NCBI GenBank assembly: GCA_900768995.1
Contig: CAAGEZ010000055.1
Location: 1-41,095 of the forward strand
Length of the DNA stretch: 41,095 bases
Reading direction: 5' to 3'
Source of the DNA: Oscillospiraceae bacterium
GTDB lineage: Bacteria > Bacillota > Clostridia > Oscillospirales > Ruminococcaceae
How positions within the stretch are numbered: position 1 is the stretch's first letter; every line of letters begins with the position of its first letter. The notes beneath the pieces are model-generated. The model had not been told where the DNA came from. It did no database searches and saw nothing but the letters and a program-made list of their open reading frames with translations. The translations under genes were made by a program, and so were the position numbers. Positions 24,646 to 32,940 of this stretch are shown here, in pieces.

Positions 24646-25092
24646 TTACCCTCCTTTCCTTGAGTTTTTACCCCTGTTAAATATGGCACTGCCCGAATAG
24701 AACAGCTTGGGATAAAGCAGGGGGATAAAAGTGCATACCGGGTTAAAGTATGCGCAGTTGAAGCCTGCTGCCAGAGCTGCGCCCATAATTGCAAGGCGTA
24801 TAAGGTAGAAGCTGAACATATAGCGCTTTGCCGCCTTTGCAGAGCCTCTTTCAACGGCTCTTTCCGAGGAAAGACCGAGGATAATGAAGTTTGCGAGAGA
24901 TGCGGCAGTTCCCAGCAGGAGACCTGCGGGTATCGTTATGTTCAGCCCGTAAAAGGGCAGTGCTGCGATAAATATGAGTAAATCTGCAAGCAGTATCTTG
25001 GGGAGCAGAAATTCAAGCTGTTCGTTTATCATTTTACTGAAAATCCTTATCTTCATAAGATGCGCCCGAAGCTCCTTTGTTATACTTAACAT
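24646..25092 (-). CDS. atpI: ATP synthase protein I-like membrane protein
   Basis: The first gene of the operon: a small membrane protein with four hydrophobic segments (about 31-50, 53-72, 93-112, 117-133) and a basic tail, the layout of AtpI proteins that help assemble the c-ring. The start is uncertain. The ATG at 25092 gives 148 residues but has no ribosome site. ATG 25056 has AAGGAG 14-15 bases upstream, and ATG 25032 has AAGGA 11 bases upstream. The stop is 6 bases before the atpB start. Confidence 0.75.
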   Translation of the reverse strand: MLSITKELRAHLMKIRIFSKMINEQLEFLLPKILLADLLIFIAALPFYGLNITIPAGLLLGTAASLANFIILGLSSERAVERGSAKAAKRYMFSFYLIRLAIMGAALAAGFNCAYFNPVCTFIPLLYPKLFYSGSAIFNRGKNSRKGG

Positions 25093-25124
25093 TGTGGCAT
25101 TTACAGATAATTATGCATAGTTTT

Positions 25125-25152
25125 ATTATACCAAATTCGGGGAAAAAAGCAA
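25125..25152 (-). promoter_or_regulatory. promoter of the atp operon
   Basis: TTGCTT (25152-25147), 16 bases, TATAAT (25130-25125) on the minus strand. No other comparable promoter lies upstream of atpI. Confidence 0.65.
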
Positions 25153-25273
25153 TATATTTCGGAAACTTTTGTCAGTTTGGAACGCAACATTATGCGAAAT
25201 AACAACTTAATGCCAAATTTACACCGCTTAAAAAGGCAAACTGACGAAAATGCAGTTTATAACACATTGCCCC

Positions 25274-25302
25274 TTGACATTGCCCGCTTAATGTGATATC
25301 AT
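25274..25302 (+). promoter_or_regulatory. promoter of tRNA-Pro
   Basis: TTGACA (25274-25279), 17 bases, TATCAT (25297-25302), ending 16 bases before the tRNA. Confidence 0.8.
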
Positions 25303-25317
25303 ATATAGGCATAATGT

Positions 25318-25394
25318 CGGGGCGTAACTCAGTTTGGTAGAGTGCTTGCTTTGGGAGCAAGATGCCGCAGGTTCAAGTCCTGTCGCCCCGACCA
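25318..25394 (+). tRNA. tRNA-Pro (UGG)
   Basis: The acceptor stem CGGGGCG pairs with CGCCCCG. The anticodon stem CTTGC/GCAAG encloses loop TTTGGGA, giving anticodon TGG. The T-loop is TTCAAGT and CCA is encoded (25392-25394). Total 77 bases. Confidence 0.97.
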
Positions 25395-25407
25395 TAATGC
25401 AAATAGA

Positions 25408-25441
25408 GCGGACTGATAACGTGTCAGTCCGCATTTGTTTT
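25408..25441 (+). terminator. terminator of tRNA-Pro
   Basis: GCGGACTGA (25408-25416) pairs with TCAGTCCGC (25424-25432), then ATTTGTTTT. Confidence 0.8.
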
Positions 25442-25502
25442 ATATCGTTATAGCACAAACGTTTCAAAGCGTCAATGTATAAACTGTAAATTTTAAAAAC
25501 GC

Positions 25503-25538
25503 AAAAAACGTGCCCCTGCGAACACGCCGCAGAGGCAC
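25503..25538 (-). terminator. terminator of the DHH phosphoesterase gene
   Basis: GTGCCTCTGCG and CGCAGGGGCAC (minus strand; arms 25538-25528 and 25520-25510) with one G-T pair, followed by GTTTTTTG. Confidence 0.85.
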
Positions 25539-25545
25539 TTCGATT

Positions 25546-26475
25546 TTATGTATTGTAATACTTATCGTAATTTACAAGCTCGTCAAGAAGCTTTGGTATC
25601 TTCTCGTCCATTTCCTCATCGGAGAACTGGCAGGTTCCCACAGCTTTGTGTCCGCCGCCGCCGTATTTGAGCATAAGACTGCCCACATTTACGTTTGAAG
25701 TGCGGTTGAGAACGGAATATCCGCAGGCACAGGAGCAGCCCTTGCCGCCTCTGCCGCTTACTATCCAGGCGGAGATGTTCTGCTCGGGATAGAGGCTGTA
25801 AATAAGGAAACGGTTGCCGCTGTAAATGGGGTCAACGCCTCTCATATCGGAGATGATAACGTCCTTTTCAACTCTTGTGTGAGCCTTCACCATTTCAATA
25901 AACTTGTCGTTCTGCTCGAAATAAACCTCAATTCTTTCCTTTACATCGGGAAGATCGAGTATTTCCTCGGTGGTCATTGTACGGCAGCAGTCGATGAGCT
26001 TTTCCATAAGCTGATAATTGGAAATTGTGAAGTTTCTCCATCTTCCGAGACCTGTTCTCGGGTCCATAAGGAAGCCTATGAGTATCCAGCCTGTGGGGTG
26101 GAGTATCTCTTCCTTGGTGAGATGACCCGAATCCACCTTGTCAACGGCTTCCATCATCTCGTCATAGTGGGAAAATCTTGCTTCACCGCCGTAGTAATCG
26201 TAAATTATTCTTGCGCAGGAGGGGGTTATGCGGCTCTCACCCTTGTACTTGCCCTCAAGCTGATTTCTTTCGTGCTCACTGGAATGGTGGTCGAACCACA
26301 GACCGCAGCCCTCAACAAAGGGCACATTTGCCAGGCAGTCATTTTCGGTTATCTCAACAAGACCGTCCTGAAGGTCCTTGGGGTGGGCGAATTTCCAGGA
26401 ATCTATGATACCTGCGTCCTTGAGCAGTGCTCCGCAGGCAAGACCGTCAAAATCCGAACGTGTTACAAGACGCAT
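25546..26475 (-). CDS. DHH/DHHA1-family phosphoesterase
   Basis: A 309-residue cytosolic phosphoesterase. TRSDFDGLACG is motif I, LWFDHHSSE is the DHH motif binding two metal ions, and the C-terminal DHHA1 part ends with the glycine-rich YGGGGHKAVGTCQF. The family includes exopolyphosphatases, oligoribonucleases and cyclic dinucleotide phosphodiesterases; the substrate here cannot be told. The ATG follows AAAGGAG. It is a single-gene unit with its own promoter and terminator. Confidence 0.88.
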   Translation of the reverse strand: MRLVTRSDFDGLACGALLKDAGIIDSWKFAHPKDLQDGLVEITENDCLANVPFVEGCGLWFDHHSSEHERNQLEGKYKGESRITPSCARIIYDYYGGEARFSHYDEMMEAVDKVDSGHLTKEEILHPTGWILIGFLMDPRTGLGRWRNFTISNYQLMEKLIDCCRTMTTEEILDLPDVKERIEVYFEQNDKFIEMVKAHTRVEKDVIISDMRGVDPIYSGNRFLIYSLYPEQNISAWIVSGRGGKGCSCACGYSVLNRTSNVNVGSLMLKYGGGGHKAVGTCQFSDEEMDEKIPKLLDELVNYDKYYNT

Positions 26476-26513
26476 TATTCTTACAGCTCCTTTTATGTGA
26501 TGATACTGAATTT

Positions 26514-26542
26514 ATTATATCATATCACAAAAAAGTTTGCAA
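26514..26542 (-). promoter_or_regulatory. promoter of the DHH phosphoesterase gene
   Basis: TTGCAA (26542-26537), 17 bases, TATAAT (26519-26514). Confidence 0.75.
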
Positions 26543-26603
26543 TAGTAATTTGCTGTTTTTACATATTGACTATAAATATGACTTGAATTTTGACAGATTG
26601 ATT

Positions 26604-26640
26604 AAAAAATAAAAACCCCGCACATTTTACTGCGCAGGGT
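26604..26640 (-). terminator. terminator of pyrG
   Basis: ACCCTGCGCA and TGTGCGGGGT (minus strand; arms 26640-26631 and 26624-26615) with G-T pairs, followed by TTTTATTTTTT. Confidence 0.8.
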
Positions 26641-26650
26641 CATATATTTA

Positions 26651-28255
26651 TTACTTGCCCGAATTTTCCAGAGAAGCTCTGATGAAATCCGCAAAAAGCT
26701 TGTGGGGCTTGTTGGGACGGGACTTGAACTCAGGGTGGAACTGAACGCCTACGAACCAGGGGTGATCGGGAACTTCCACGATCTCCACAAGTCTCTCGTC
26801 GGGAGAGATTCCCGCAATTCTGAGACCGTGCTCGGTGAGCTGGGAGCGGAAAGCGTTGTTGAATTCCCAGCGGTGACGGTGACGCTCGTAAATAAGCTCG
26901 TCGCCGTAAACTCTGCGGCAGATGCTGCCCTCGGCAAGCTTGCAGGGGTAAAGACCAAGTCTCATTGTGCCGCCCTTTTCGGTAACGTTCTTCTGATCCT
27001 CCATAATGTCGATAACGGGGTATGGGGTCTCGCCGAACTCGGTGGAGTTTGCGCCCGAAAGACCGAGAACATTTCTTGCGTACTCGATAACGGACATCTG
27101 CATACCGAGACAAATGCCGAAGAGCGGCTTCTTGTTCTCTCTTGCATAGCGGATAGACTCGATCATTCCCTCGATGCCTCTGTCTCCGAAGCCGCCGGGA
27201 ACGATTATGCCGTCGCACTCTGAAAGCATTTCGGCAGCATTTTTCTCAGTGATCTCCTCGGAATTTATCCAACGGATATCAACCTCCGCATCATTAACGA
27301 TACCGCCGTGACGGAGTGCCTCGGCAACGGAAAGGTATGCATCGTGGAGCATAACGTACTTTCCTACAAGACCGATAACTACCTTTCTGTGAGCAGCCTT
27401 GGTGCGGTTGACCATCTGAGTCCACTCGGTAAGGTCGGGCTTTCTGTTTTCGATTCCGAGATGATAGCATACGGAATTTGCAAGTCCCTCATTTTCAAGC
27501 CACAGAGGAACTTCATAAAGGGAGGGGGCGGTCAGGTTCTGGATAACGTCCTGGGGACGGACATTGCAGAACATAGCCATCTTGTGACGCATATCCTCGG
27601 GGATTTCCTTTTCACTTCTGCAAACGAGGATATTGGGCTGAATGCCAACGGAAAGAAGCTCCTTGGTGGAGTGCTGAGTGGGCTTGGATTTAAGCTCCTC
27701 AGAGCCTGTAATATAGGGGACGAGAGTTACGTGGATATAGATAGCGTTCTCTCTGCCGACCTCTGCGCCTACCTGTCTGATAGCCTCGAGGAAGGGGGTG
27801 GACTCGATATCGCCCACAGTACCGCCTATCTCGGTGATAACGATGTCGGTGTTGCTTTCCTTGCCTACACGATATACCTTGTCCTTGATCTCGTTTGTGA
27901 TGTGGGGAATTACCTGAACGGTGCCGCCGAGGTAATCTCCTCTTCTTTCCTTGTTGAGGACAGTCCAGTAGACCTTTCCTGTGGTTATATTGGAATTGAC
28001 GGTAAGGTTCTCGTCAACGAATCTTTCATAATGTCCAAGGTCAAGGTCGGTCTCGGTTCCGTCATCGGTAACGAAAACCTCGCCGTGCTGATAGGGTGAC
28101 ATTGTTCCGGGATCCACGTTTATATAAGGATCGAATTTCTGGAGGGTGACTTTATATCCCCGCTGCTTTAAGAGACGTCCGAGAGACGCTGCTGTGATGC
28201 CCTTTCCAAGTCCCGAGACCACGCCGCCTGTGACGAAGATGTATTTTGTAGGCAT
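26651..28255 (-). CDS. pyrG: CTP synthase
   Basis: It aminates UTP to CTP with glutamine and ATP; it is cytosolic. It has 534 residues, the normal size. The synthetase domain starts with VTGGVVSGLGKGITAASLG (about 8-26), and the class I glutamine amidotransferase domain (about 295-525) holds the nucleophile Cys in GICLGMQ and the His-Glu pair in VQFHPEFKS. The ATG follows GGAGGAG. I looked for a leader terminator of the kind used for pyrG attenuation and did not see one in the short leader. Confidence 0.97.
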   Translation of the reverse strand: MPTKYIFVTGGVVSGLGKGITAASLGRLLKQRGYKVTLQKFDPYINVDPGTMSPYQHGEVFVTDDGTETDLDLGHYERFVDENLTVNSNITTGKVYWTVLNKERRGDYLGGTVQVIPHITNEIKDKVYRVGKESNTDIVITEIGGTVGDIESTPFLEAIRQVGAEVGRENAIYIHVTLVPYITGSEELKSKPTQHSTKELLSVGIQPNILVCRSEKEIPEDMRHKMAMFCNVRPQDVIQNLTAPSLYEVPLWLENEGLANSVCYHLGIENRKPDLTEWTQMVNRTKAAHRKVVIGLVGKYVMLHDAYLSVAEALRHGGIVNDAEVDIRWINSEEITEKNAAEMLSECDGIIVPGGFGDRGIEGMIESIRYARENKKPLFGICLGMQMSVIEYARNVLGLSGANSTEFGETPYPVIDIMEDQKNVTEKGGTMRLGLYPCKLAEGSICRRVYGDELIYERHRHRWEFNNAFRSQLTEHGLRIAGISPDERLVEIVEVPDHPWFVGVQFHPEFKSRPNKPHKLFADFIRASLENSGK

Positions 28256-28507
28256 TATTTTCTCCTCCCATAAAAATATATAGTATTGTTCAGTTAAATA
28301 AACATATCGTTTTTAATTATAGCATTTATCTTTTGAAAAAGCAAGATGTTTTGATTAACTTTATATATTTTATGGGGAAATAAAGGGAAATGAGGGAGAA
28401 AAGTAAAGAATAGGTGATTTATATGTGAAATATGCATATGCGGCAGGGCTAAAAAACAGACTTGTATGTCGAAATTTAACAAACTGAAATTTTTTTTGAA
28501 AAAACCC
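28256..28507. other. AT-rich intergenic region upstream of pyrG
   Basis: It holds the pyrG promoter (28316-28344) and otherwise nothing I can support up to the tRNA promoter at 28508. Confidence 0.5.
28316..28344 (-). promoter_or_regulatory. promoter of pyrG
   Basis: TTGCTT (28344-28339), 17 bases, TATAAT (28321-28316). Confidence 0.75.
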
Positions 28508-28536
28508 TTGACTTTTACTGCAGGGTATGATAGAAT
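28508..28536 (+). promoter_or_regulatory. promoter of the tRNA cluster
   Basis: TTGACT (28508-28513), 17 bases, TAGAAT (28531-28536). It precedes four tRNA genes with no other promoter between them. Confidence 0.75.
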
Positions 28537-28615
28537 AAACAAGTCGGTTGAGGACAGCGGCTAAAACGAAGCGGTCCGAAGCCACGAAGCAGCCCTGAAA
28601 TATCGGGTATGATTT

Positions 28616-28691
28616 GGGAGCATAGCTCAGCTGGGAGAGCATCTGCCTTACAAGCAGAGGGTCATAGGTTCGAGCCCTATTGTTCCCACCA
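28616..28691 (+). tRNA. tRNA-Val (UAC)
   Basis: The acceptor stem GGGAGCA/TGTTCCC, anticodon stem TCTGC/GCAGA and loop CTTACAA give TAC. T-loop TTCGAGC and encoded CCA are present. Confidence 0.97.
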
Positions 28692-28729
28692 AATTGAGCG
28701 GAGCTGATTTTCAGCTCCGCACATAATCC

Positions 28730-28806
28730 GGCCTGGTAGTTCAGATGGTTAGAACGCCGCCCTGTCACGGCGGAGGTCGTGGGTTCGAGTCCCATCCAGG
28801 TCGCCA
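28730..28806 (+). tRNA. tRNA-Asp (GUC)
   Basis: The acceptor GGCCTGG/CCAGGTC, anticodon stem CCGCC/GGCGG and loop CTGTCAC give GTC. CCA is encoded. Confidence 0.97.
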
Positions 28807-28841
28807 TAAAAACTTCTTTGAAGTTTTCCTTAAAAAGGTTT

Positions 28842-28917
28842 GCCTCTGTAGCTCAGTCGGTAGAGCAGGGGACTGAAAATCCCCGTGTCGATGGTTCGAT
28901 TCCGTCCGGAGGCACCA
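28842..28917 (+). tRNA. tRNA-Phe (GAA)
   Basis: The acceptor GCCTCTG/CGGAGGC, anticodon stem GGGGA/TCCCC and loop CTGAAAA give GAA. CCA is encoded. It would be the ligand of the Phe T-box-like leader at 35065. Confidence 0.97.
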
Positions 28918-28922
28918 CATTT

Positions 28923-28998
28923 GCGGATTTAGCTCATCTGGTAGAGCGCCACCTTGCCAAGGTGGAGGTAGCGAGTTCGAGCCTCGTAATCCGCTCCA
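28923..28998 (+). tRNA. tRNA-Gly (GCC)
   Basis: The acceptor GCGGATT/AATCCGC, anticodon stem CCACC/GGTGG and loop TTGCCAA give GCC. CCA is encoded. It is only 5 bases after tRNA-Phe. Confidence 0.97.
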
Positions 28999-29003
28999 CG
29001 ATT

Positions 29004-29033
29004 CGTCGAGACAATAGTCTCGGCGTTTTTTTT
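29004..29033 (+). terminator. terminator of the tRNA cluster
   Basis: CGTCGAGAC (29004-29012) pairs with GTCTCGGCG (29017-29025) with one G-T pair, followed by eight T. Confidence 0.88.
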
Positions 29034-29045
29034 ATGTTTTCGGAT

Positions 29046-29086
29046 AATGAAAACCGCACAACGGCAGAGCTGCTATTGTGCGGTTT
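29046..29086 (-). terminator. terminator overlapping the end of the transglutaminase-like gene
   Basis: AAACCGCACAA (29086-29076) pairs with TTGTGCGGTTT (29061-29051), followed by TCATTA. The left arm encodes the last codons of the gene and the stop TAG lies in the loop edge (29075-29073). Confidence 0.75.
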
Positions 29087-29927
29087 GGTTTTTGGTATCC
29101 TCAAAGCCGAAATCACGATGTTCACATCTGTCTATGCGGTGCTCGGTGCTCATCTCACCGAAAGAAAAAAGGGCGTAAAACGGTTTTATATCGCCGCCTC
29201 CCGATATCTCCCCATCTCTGTAGCTCAGATCTGATATCCAAGTGCAGTCGGCATAATACCATTCCCCGTCAATGAGTACCCCGTTCCATTCGTGGTTTGC
29301 GGGAGCATTTTCAAGCTCGGAGCGTGGATATCCCTCGGAGGGCGTGCCGCCTTTCATATTAAGACAGTATATTCCCTGAGCACTGCAAAGGGCGGAATAC
29401 AGATTTGAAAATCCTCCGCAGGTGGTGCGGAAGCCGTTTTCAATGACAGCTTCAAGATTTGTGACCGTAAGATCACCCGAAGCTTCCCCTGCGTCAAAAT
29501 CATAGGCAGTGTTCACACCCACCCACATCGCAATGGCCTTTGCCTTGTCATAATCGGTGACGGAATTTCGGCATATCTCGTCGGAAAGGCTCTTGACGGT
29601 CTCCAGTATCTCGGTGCTCTTCCCATTACGGCTTATATAAGGAAGAGTTTCCCCGACGGTGAGCATAACTGGATTTTGGGTCATATACTCGTTGATGTCA
29701 AGCACGCTGTCAATGGGGGTGAATGTGCCGTAAGGGGTGGTGAAGCTGCCGTCACGGTCAAAATCATAGGCAGTTTTTGTCTCACGGGTGTACGATGTTT
29801 CGGAGTAATAGGTTTCCGCAGGAATGTCGCTTTGTCTTGTTACATATATAATGGAGGCGGATATGGCTGCGGCGGTCAGAAGTATGGCTGATGCTGCCGC
29901 TATGACGGGATATATTGACTTTTCCAT
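29073..29927 (-). CDS. membrane-anchored transglutaminase-like protein
   Basis: A 284-residue protein with an N-terminal membrane segment (about 5-29), an extracellular linker rich in Tyr/Thr/Asp, and a transglutaminase-like papain-fold domain (about 105-235). The triad is visible: Cys170 in RTTCGGFSNLY, His212 in NHEWNGV and Asp227 in WYYADCTW. Bacterial members are usually extracellular peptidases or scaffolds; the substrate is unknown. The ATG at 29927 lies 10 bases after GAGGGG; an ATG three codons earlier is too close to that site. It converges with the tRNA cluster. Confidence 0.85.
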   Translation of the reverse strand: MEKSIYPVIAAASAILLTAAAISASIIYVTRQSDIPAETYYSETSYTRETKTAYDFDRDGSFTTPYGTFTPIDSVLDINEYMTQNPVMLTVGETLPYISRNGKSTEILETVKSLSDEICRNSVTDYDKAKAIAMWVGVNTAYDFDAGEASGDLTVTNLEAVIENGFRTTCGGFSNLYSALCSAQGIYCLNMKGGTPSEGYPRSELENAPANHEWNGVLIDGEWYYADCTWISDLSYRDGEISGGGDIKPFYALFSFGEMSTEHRIDRCEHRDFGFEDTKNQTAQ

Positions 29928-30103
29928 CTCCTGCATTCCCCTCTCATTATTTTTTACATAATTATATCATATAATTATATACCGCAAATATGATTTCCGT
30001 GTGAATATGTTGAGTAGAAACTGAAAAATGATGTAATTTTTTTGGCGGAAATACGGCAATTATTACATAAATATTACAATTGGTCATCAAAATGGATATT
30101 TCC

Positions 30104-30132
30104 TTGCAAAAAACGCTTTGTTGTGATAATAT
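30104..30132 (+). promoter_or_regulatory. promoter of the LCP-like gene
   Basis: TTGCAA (30104-30109), 17 bases, TAATAT (30127-30132). The remaining gap to the transglutaminase-like gene is AT-rich and shows nothing else. Confidence 0.55.
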
Positions 30133-30220
30133 ATGTATGGTATCAGCTGTAATGATGCATAATACAAACAGTAACATAACTTTATAATATACTTATTGTA
30201 TATAAGAAAGGAAAATGTTT

Positions 30221-31138
30221 ATGTCAAAAAGATCTGCCAAAATAGCGGCGACCTATTTTCTTACTATTATAATATCCCTCGTGCTCATCGGCGGCGGCGG
30301 ATATCTTGTGATAAACAAGTATCTGAACAAGACCCCAGACAAGAGCGGCATTGACGACATTGTAATTGACGACGGAGCGGCTCAGGACGCAGAATATGCC
30401 CCTGTTTTCGGCGACGGACGGACGATTTTGTTCATCTATGAAGCAGAAAAGTCCCAGACCTCAACAAGCTTCCTTCTTGCGAGGTTTGCCCCTGCGGACA
30501 ACAAAGCTGTGCTTGTTCCCCTGCAGACGGACATCGCCTGCGAGCTTGACGGAACGGCGAACACTCTCTATGAATTTTACCGCCTTGGCGGAACATCATC
30601 TGCCAAGAGAGCCGTTGAGAAGTTCACGGGTCTTACGGTGGACAGATACCTGAAATTCACCAAGGACAGCTTCAACACCTTTTCCGATTTTATGGGCAAT
30701 GTTGAGTACAACATTCCCGACAATCTTATTTTCCAAAACCCCTCCACAGGGGAAAGTACGGTCATCAAGAGCGGCAATCAGATACTTGACTCCAACACCC
30801 TCCGCAAGGTGATGTGCTATCCGAGTTACAGCGGCGGCGAGGAATACCGTGCAAAGGTTGTGGGAAACCTTGCGGCAGAGCTTTTGAATTCAGGCTCACG
30901 TGGCATTCTGAGAGACAGCCTTGACTCCGTTTTCACCGACATTATCAACAGCGACATCGAAACGGACATCACAAGATATGATTACGATGAGGATAAGCCA
31001 GCCATTGAATATGTGCTCTCCAACACCTCCGAGCCTGCCCAGCTTGTTATCCCCTCAGGCTCCTACAACGAAAACGGCTGCTATCAGCTTGATGATACAT
31101 TTGTAGATGCTCTGCCGAGATGGTTTGCTATGGAGTGA
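30221..31138 (+). CDS. LytR-CpsA-Psr-like membrane protein, divergent active site
   Basis: A 305-residue protein with an N-terminal membrane helix (about 8-32, TYFLTIIISLVLIGGGGYLVI) and an extracellular domain that resembles LCP proteins, which attach glycopolymers to peptidoglycan. Matching pieces are FLLARFAPADNKAVLVPLQTD, YRLGGTSSAKRAVEKFTGLTVDRYLKF and FMGNVEYNIP. The usual SIPRDT block reads VPLQTD here, so the conserved Arg is missing and activity is doubtful. The start at 30221 lies 9 bases after AAAGG; an ATG two codons earlier is too close. The family call rests on pattern only. Confidence 0.65.
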   Translation: MSKRSAKIAATYFLTIIISLVLIGGGGYLVINKYLNKTPDKSGIDDIVIDDGAAQDAEYAPVFGDGRTILFIYEAEKSQTSTSFLLARFAPADNKAVLVPLQTDIACELDGTANTLYEFYRLGGTSSAKRAVEKFTGLTVDRYLKFTKDSFNTFSDFMGNVEYNIPDNLIFQNPSTGESTVIKSGNQILDSNTLRKVMCYPSYSGGEEYRAKVVGNLAAELLNSGSRGILRDSLDSVFTDIINSDIETDITRYDYDEDKPAIEYVLSNTSEPAQLVIPSGSYNENGCYQLDDTFVDALPRWFAME

Positions 31139-31179
31139 GTATGAAATTTTGATTTTTGCATTGTCAGGCGGTTTATTGT

Positions 31180-31497
31180 ATGTATGAAGAAATATCATTC
31201 CCCGAATATGAATACGAGTCTATACAAAATTATTTAAATAAACTTGGATATTGTTATACCACAAGGGTGTATAAAGAGATCGGCAAATATAAAACCGGGG
31301 AATTATATACTGCTCCGTGGGGGGACTTATTGAAAATAGATGAGGTTAGAACATACCGAAAAGTATCGGAACGCCCTTTTTATGACGAAATGACTGATGA
31401 CGAAAGGTCAGAGATACGTAAATATTCTGAAGATATGGGACTGCCATATGAATTTATAAAATTTTCTAAAGCAATAATCAATGACAAAGAAAGATAA
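31180..31497 (+). CDS. small protein, possibly ASCH-like
   Basis: A 105-residue soluble protein. SFPEYEYESI followed by CYTTRVYKEIGKYKTGELYTAPWG and LLKIDEVRTYRKV resembles the small-protein layout of ASCH/YqfB domains (a TTR segment, then a strand-rich core). The ATG at 31180 follows GGCGG by 8 bases. The gene is more AT-rich than its neighbours and follows the LCP-like gene after 41 bases, without its own clear promoter. Function unknown; the family call is tentative. Confidence 0.55.
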   Translation: MYEEISFPEYEYESIQNYLNKLGYCYTTRVYKEIGKYKTGELYTAPWGDLLKIDEVRTYRKVSERPFYDEMTDDERSEIRKYSEDMGLPYEFIKFSKAIINDKER

Positions 31498-31513
31498 GCC
31501 GTATCACAGCGGT

Positions 31514-31552
31514 AAAAAAGTCCCTGTTCCCACTCAGAAACAGGGACTTTTT
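31514..31552. terminator. bidirectional terminator
   Basis: GTCCCTGTT (31520-31528) pairs with AACAGGGAC (31539-31547), flanked by six A and five T. It serves both the small gene on its left and the convergent mutase-like gene. Confidence 0.85.
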
Positions 31553-32748
31553 CATTGCTTTGCCGCATTACTGATGATACCCGCATAAAAATCGCAAAGC
31601 TCTGCGGCGGTCTCGGCGGCGCAGCTCTCAACGCAGAGCATAACGCCCTTTCCCGTCCGCACGGGGCGTATCGTCACCCTGCCGTTTTCACCGTCACCGA
31701 TAACTCCGCTCTCCTCCATTCCCGTTACGCAGAGCTTTTTGAGAAGCTCCGAGGGACGGTCAACGGGGATATACCTGTTTATGTCAGCATAGTCGGGAAG
31801 CCCTTTCAGAGCTTCGCTGAGGGTCTTGTTCCCCTCACCCAAAATGTCAAGAACTGTCATCATAAGAACGATGCCGTCATTTGTGAACATCTGCTCGGCG
31901 GCGGCTTTTCTTGCGGCAAGGCATCTGCCCGATGGAGAGCTTTCATTCACGCACACAGCTCCGCCGCAGCTTAAAATTTTTCTTCCGTAAAGCCCCGCAA
32001 GCTTTTCCAAGGCTCTGGGGGCTTTTCCGCACACCGCCGCATCTTTTCCCTGCTCAAAAAGCCGTCGGCAGCACAGCATTATCAGCTTGTCACGGAAAAC
32101 ATATCCCGTTTCGTCGGAATAGGCTGAAATACGCCTGCCGTCAGCACTGATGCGAAATGCTATCCGCTCGCCGTTTTTATTCCCCCTGCCCGAAAGAATA
32201 TCGCCGCACACACGCATTACCGAGGGAGAAGAGCTGTACACGTCCGCATATACCTTTGCAGGCTCGGAGCGGAGGAATGAGGCGGCTTTGGCGGCATACA
32301 GCTCGTCTGCTCCCCCGAAGCTGCGGATATCTCCGAAATGGCTGTAGGGCAGCTCCTTTGAGCTTTGGAGCGCCTTTTCGATCTTCTCCTCATAGCTTCG
32401 GTACAGCGGCAGTCCGTCTCCCGAAAAAAGGCTCAGTGAGGCGGTTATTTCCGTGTGGACGTGGCAGCCTGCGGTGCAGCCAAGGGCTTTTGCGGCATAT
32501 GCTGCTGCGGGGGCACAGCACTCTCCTGCAAATATGCACCTTGCCCCTGCGGCAGATGCCCCCGACGCAAAGGCATATGCAAGGGCATCTGCCCCCGTTC
32601 CCGAACCGTGGGACACGAGTATTGAGCCTTTTTCGCAGGCTGTGGCTCTTCCCGCAGCGGCGGCCTCATCACAGGTGATGTTCCCCGAACCCGAAGCTAT
32701 AAGCCTGCTCTCCTCTTCAAAATGGAGCCGTTCGACATTGCTTTTCAC
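31552..32748 (-). CDS. phosphohexomutase-like protein lacking the metal loop
   Basis: A 398-residue protein with the layout of phosphomannomutase/phosphoglucomutase. ADALAYAFASGASAAGARC and APAAAYAAKALG lead to EITASLSLFSGDGLPLY, where normal enzymes have TASHNP followed by NGxK. Ser104 is kept, but the His and Asn after it are lost. The metal loop DGDADR is replaced by RISADGRR (199-206), leaving one Asp. The sugar loop reads NESSPSGR. A late NDGIVLMMTVLDIL matches the usual DGI helix. Catalysis by the standard route is unlikely. The start is a GTG 9 bases after AAAGGGG. The gene is intact and Ala/Cys-rich. Confidence 0.65.
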   Translation of the reverse strand: MKSNVERLHFEEESRLIASGSGNITCDEAAAAGRATACEKGSILVSHGSGTGADALAYAFASGASAAGARCIFAGECCAPAAAYAAKALGCTAGCHVHTEITASLSLFSGDGLPLYRSYEEKIEKALQSSKELPYSHFGDIRSFGGADELYAAKAASFLRSEPAKVYADVYSSSPSVMRVCGDILSGRGNKNGERIAFRISADGRRISAYSDETGYVFRDKLIMLCCRRLFEQGKDAAVCGKAPRALEKLAGLYGRKILSCGGAVCVNESSPSGRCLAARKAAAEQMFTNDGIVLMMTVLDILGEGNKTLSEALKGLPDYADINRYIPVDRPSELLKKLCVTGMEESGVIGDGENGRVTIRPVRTGKGVMLCVESCAAETAAELCDFYAGIISNAAKQ

Positions 32749-32866
32749 GATAATTTCCCCTTTCGATGTATGTACTACCTCTATTCTTGACTATAAACAG
32801 GCATATCATTCAGCAAAATGCATATTTCACATCTAAAGAGCGTGAAAATATACGTGCAAAATGCAA

Positions 32867-32895
32867 TTGAAAAAAATGGGGGAATGTGGTATAAT
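32867..32895 (+). promoter_or_regulatory. promoter of nadB
   Basis: TTGAAA (32867-32872), 17 bases, TATAAT (32890-32895). Confidence 0.8.
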
Positions 32896-32940
32896 TTTAT
32901 CGAATATAATTGCGGGAAGCTCCGCAGAAGGAAGATCTTT

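Noticed and set aside
27308..28099. 263-codon plus-strand frame inside pyrG
   Set aside because: It is antisense to a conserved enzyme, without start context.
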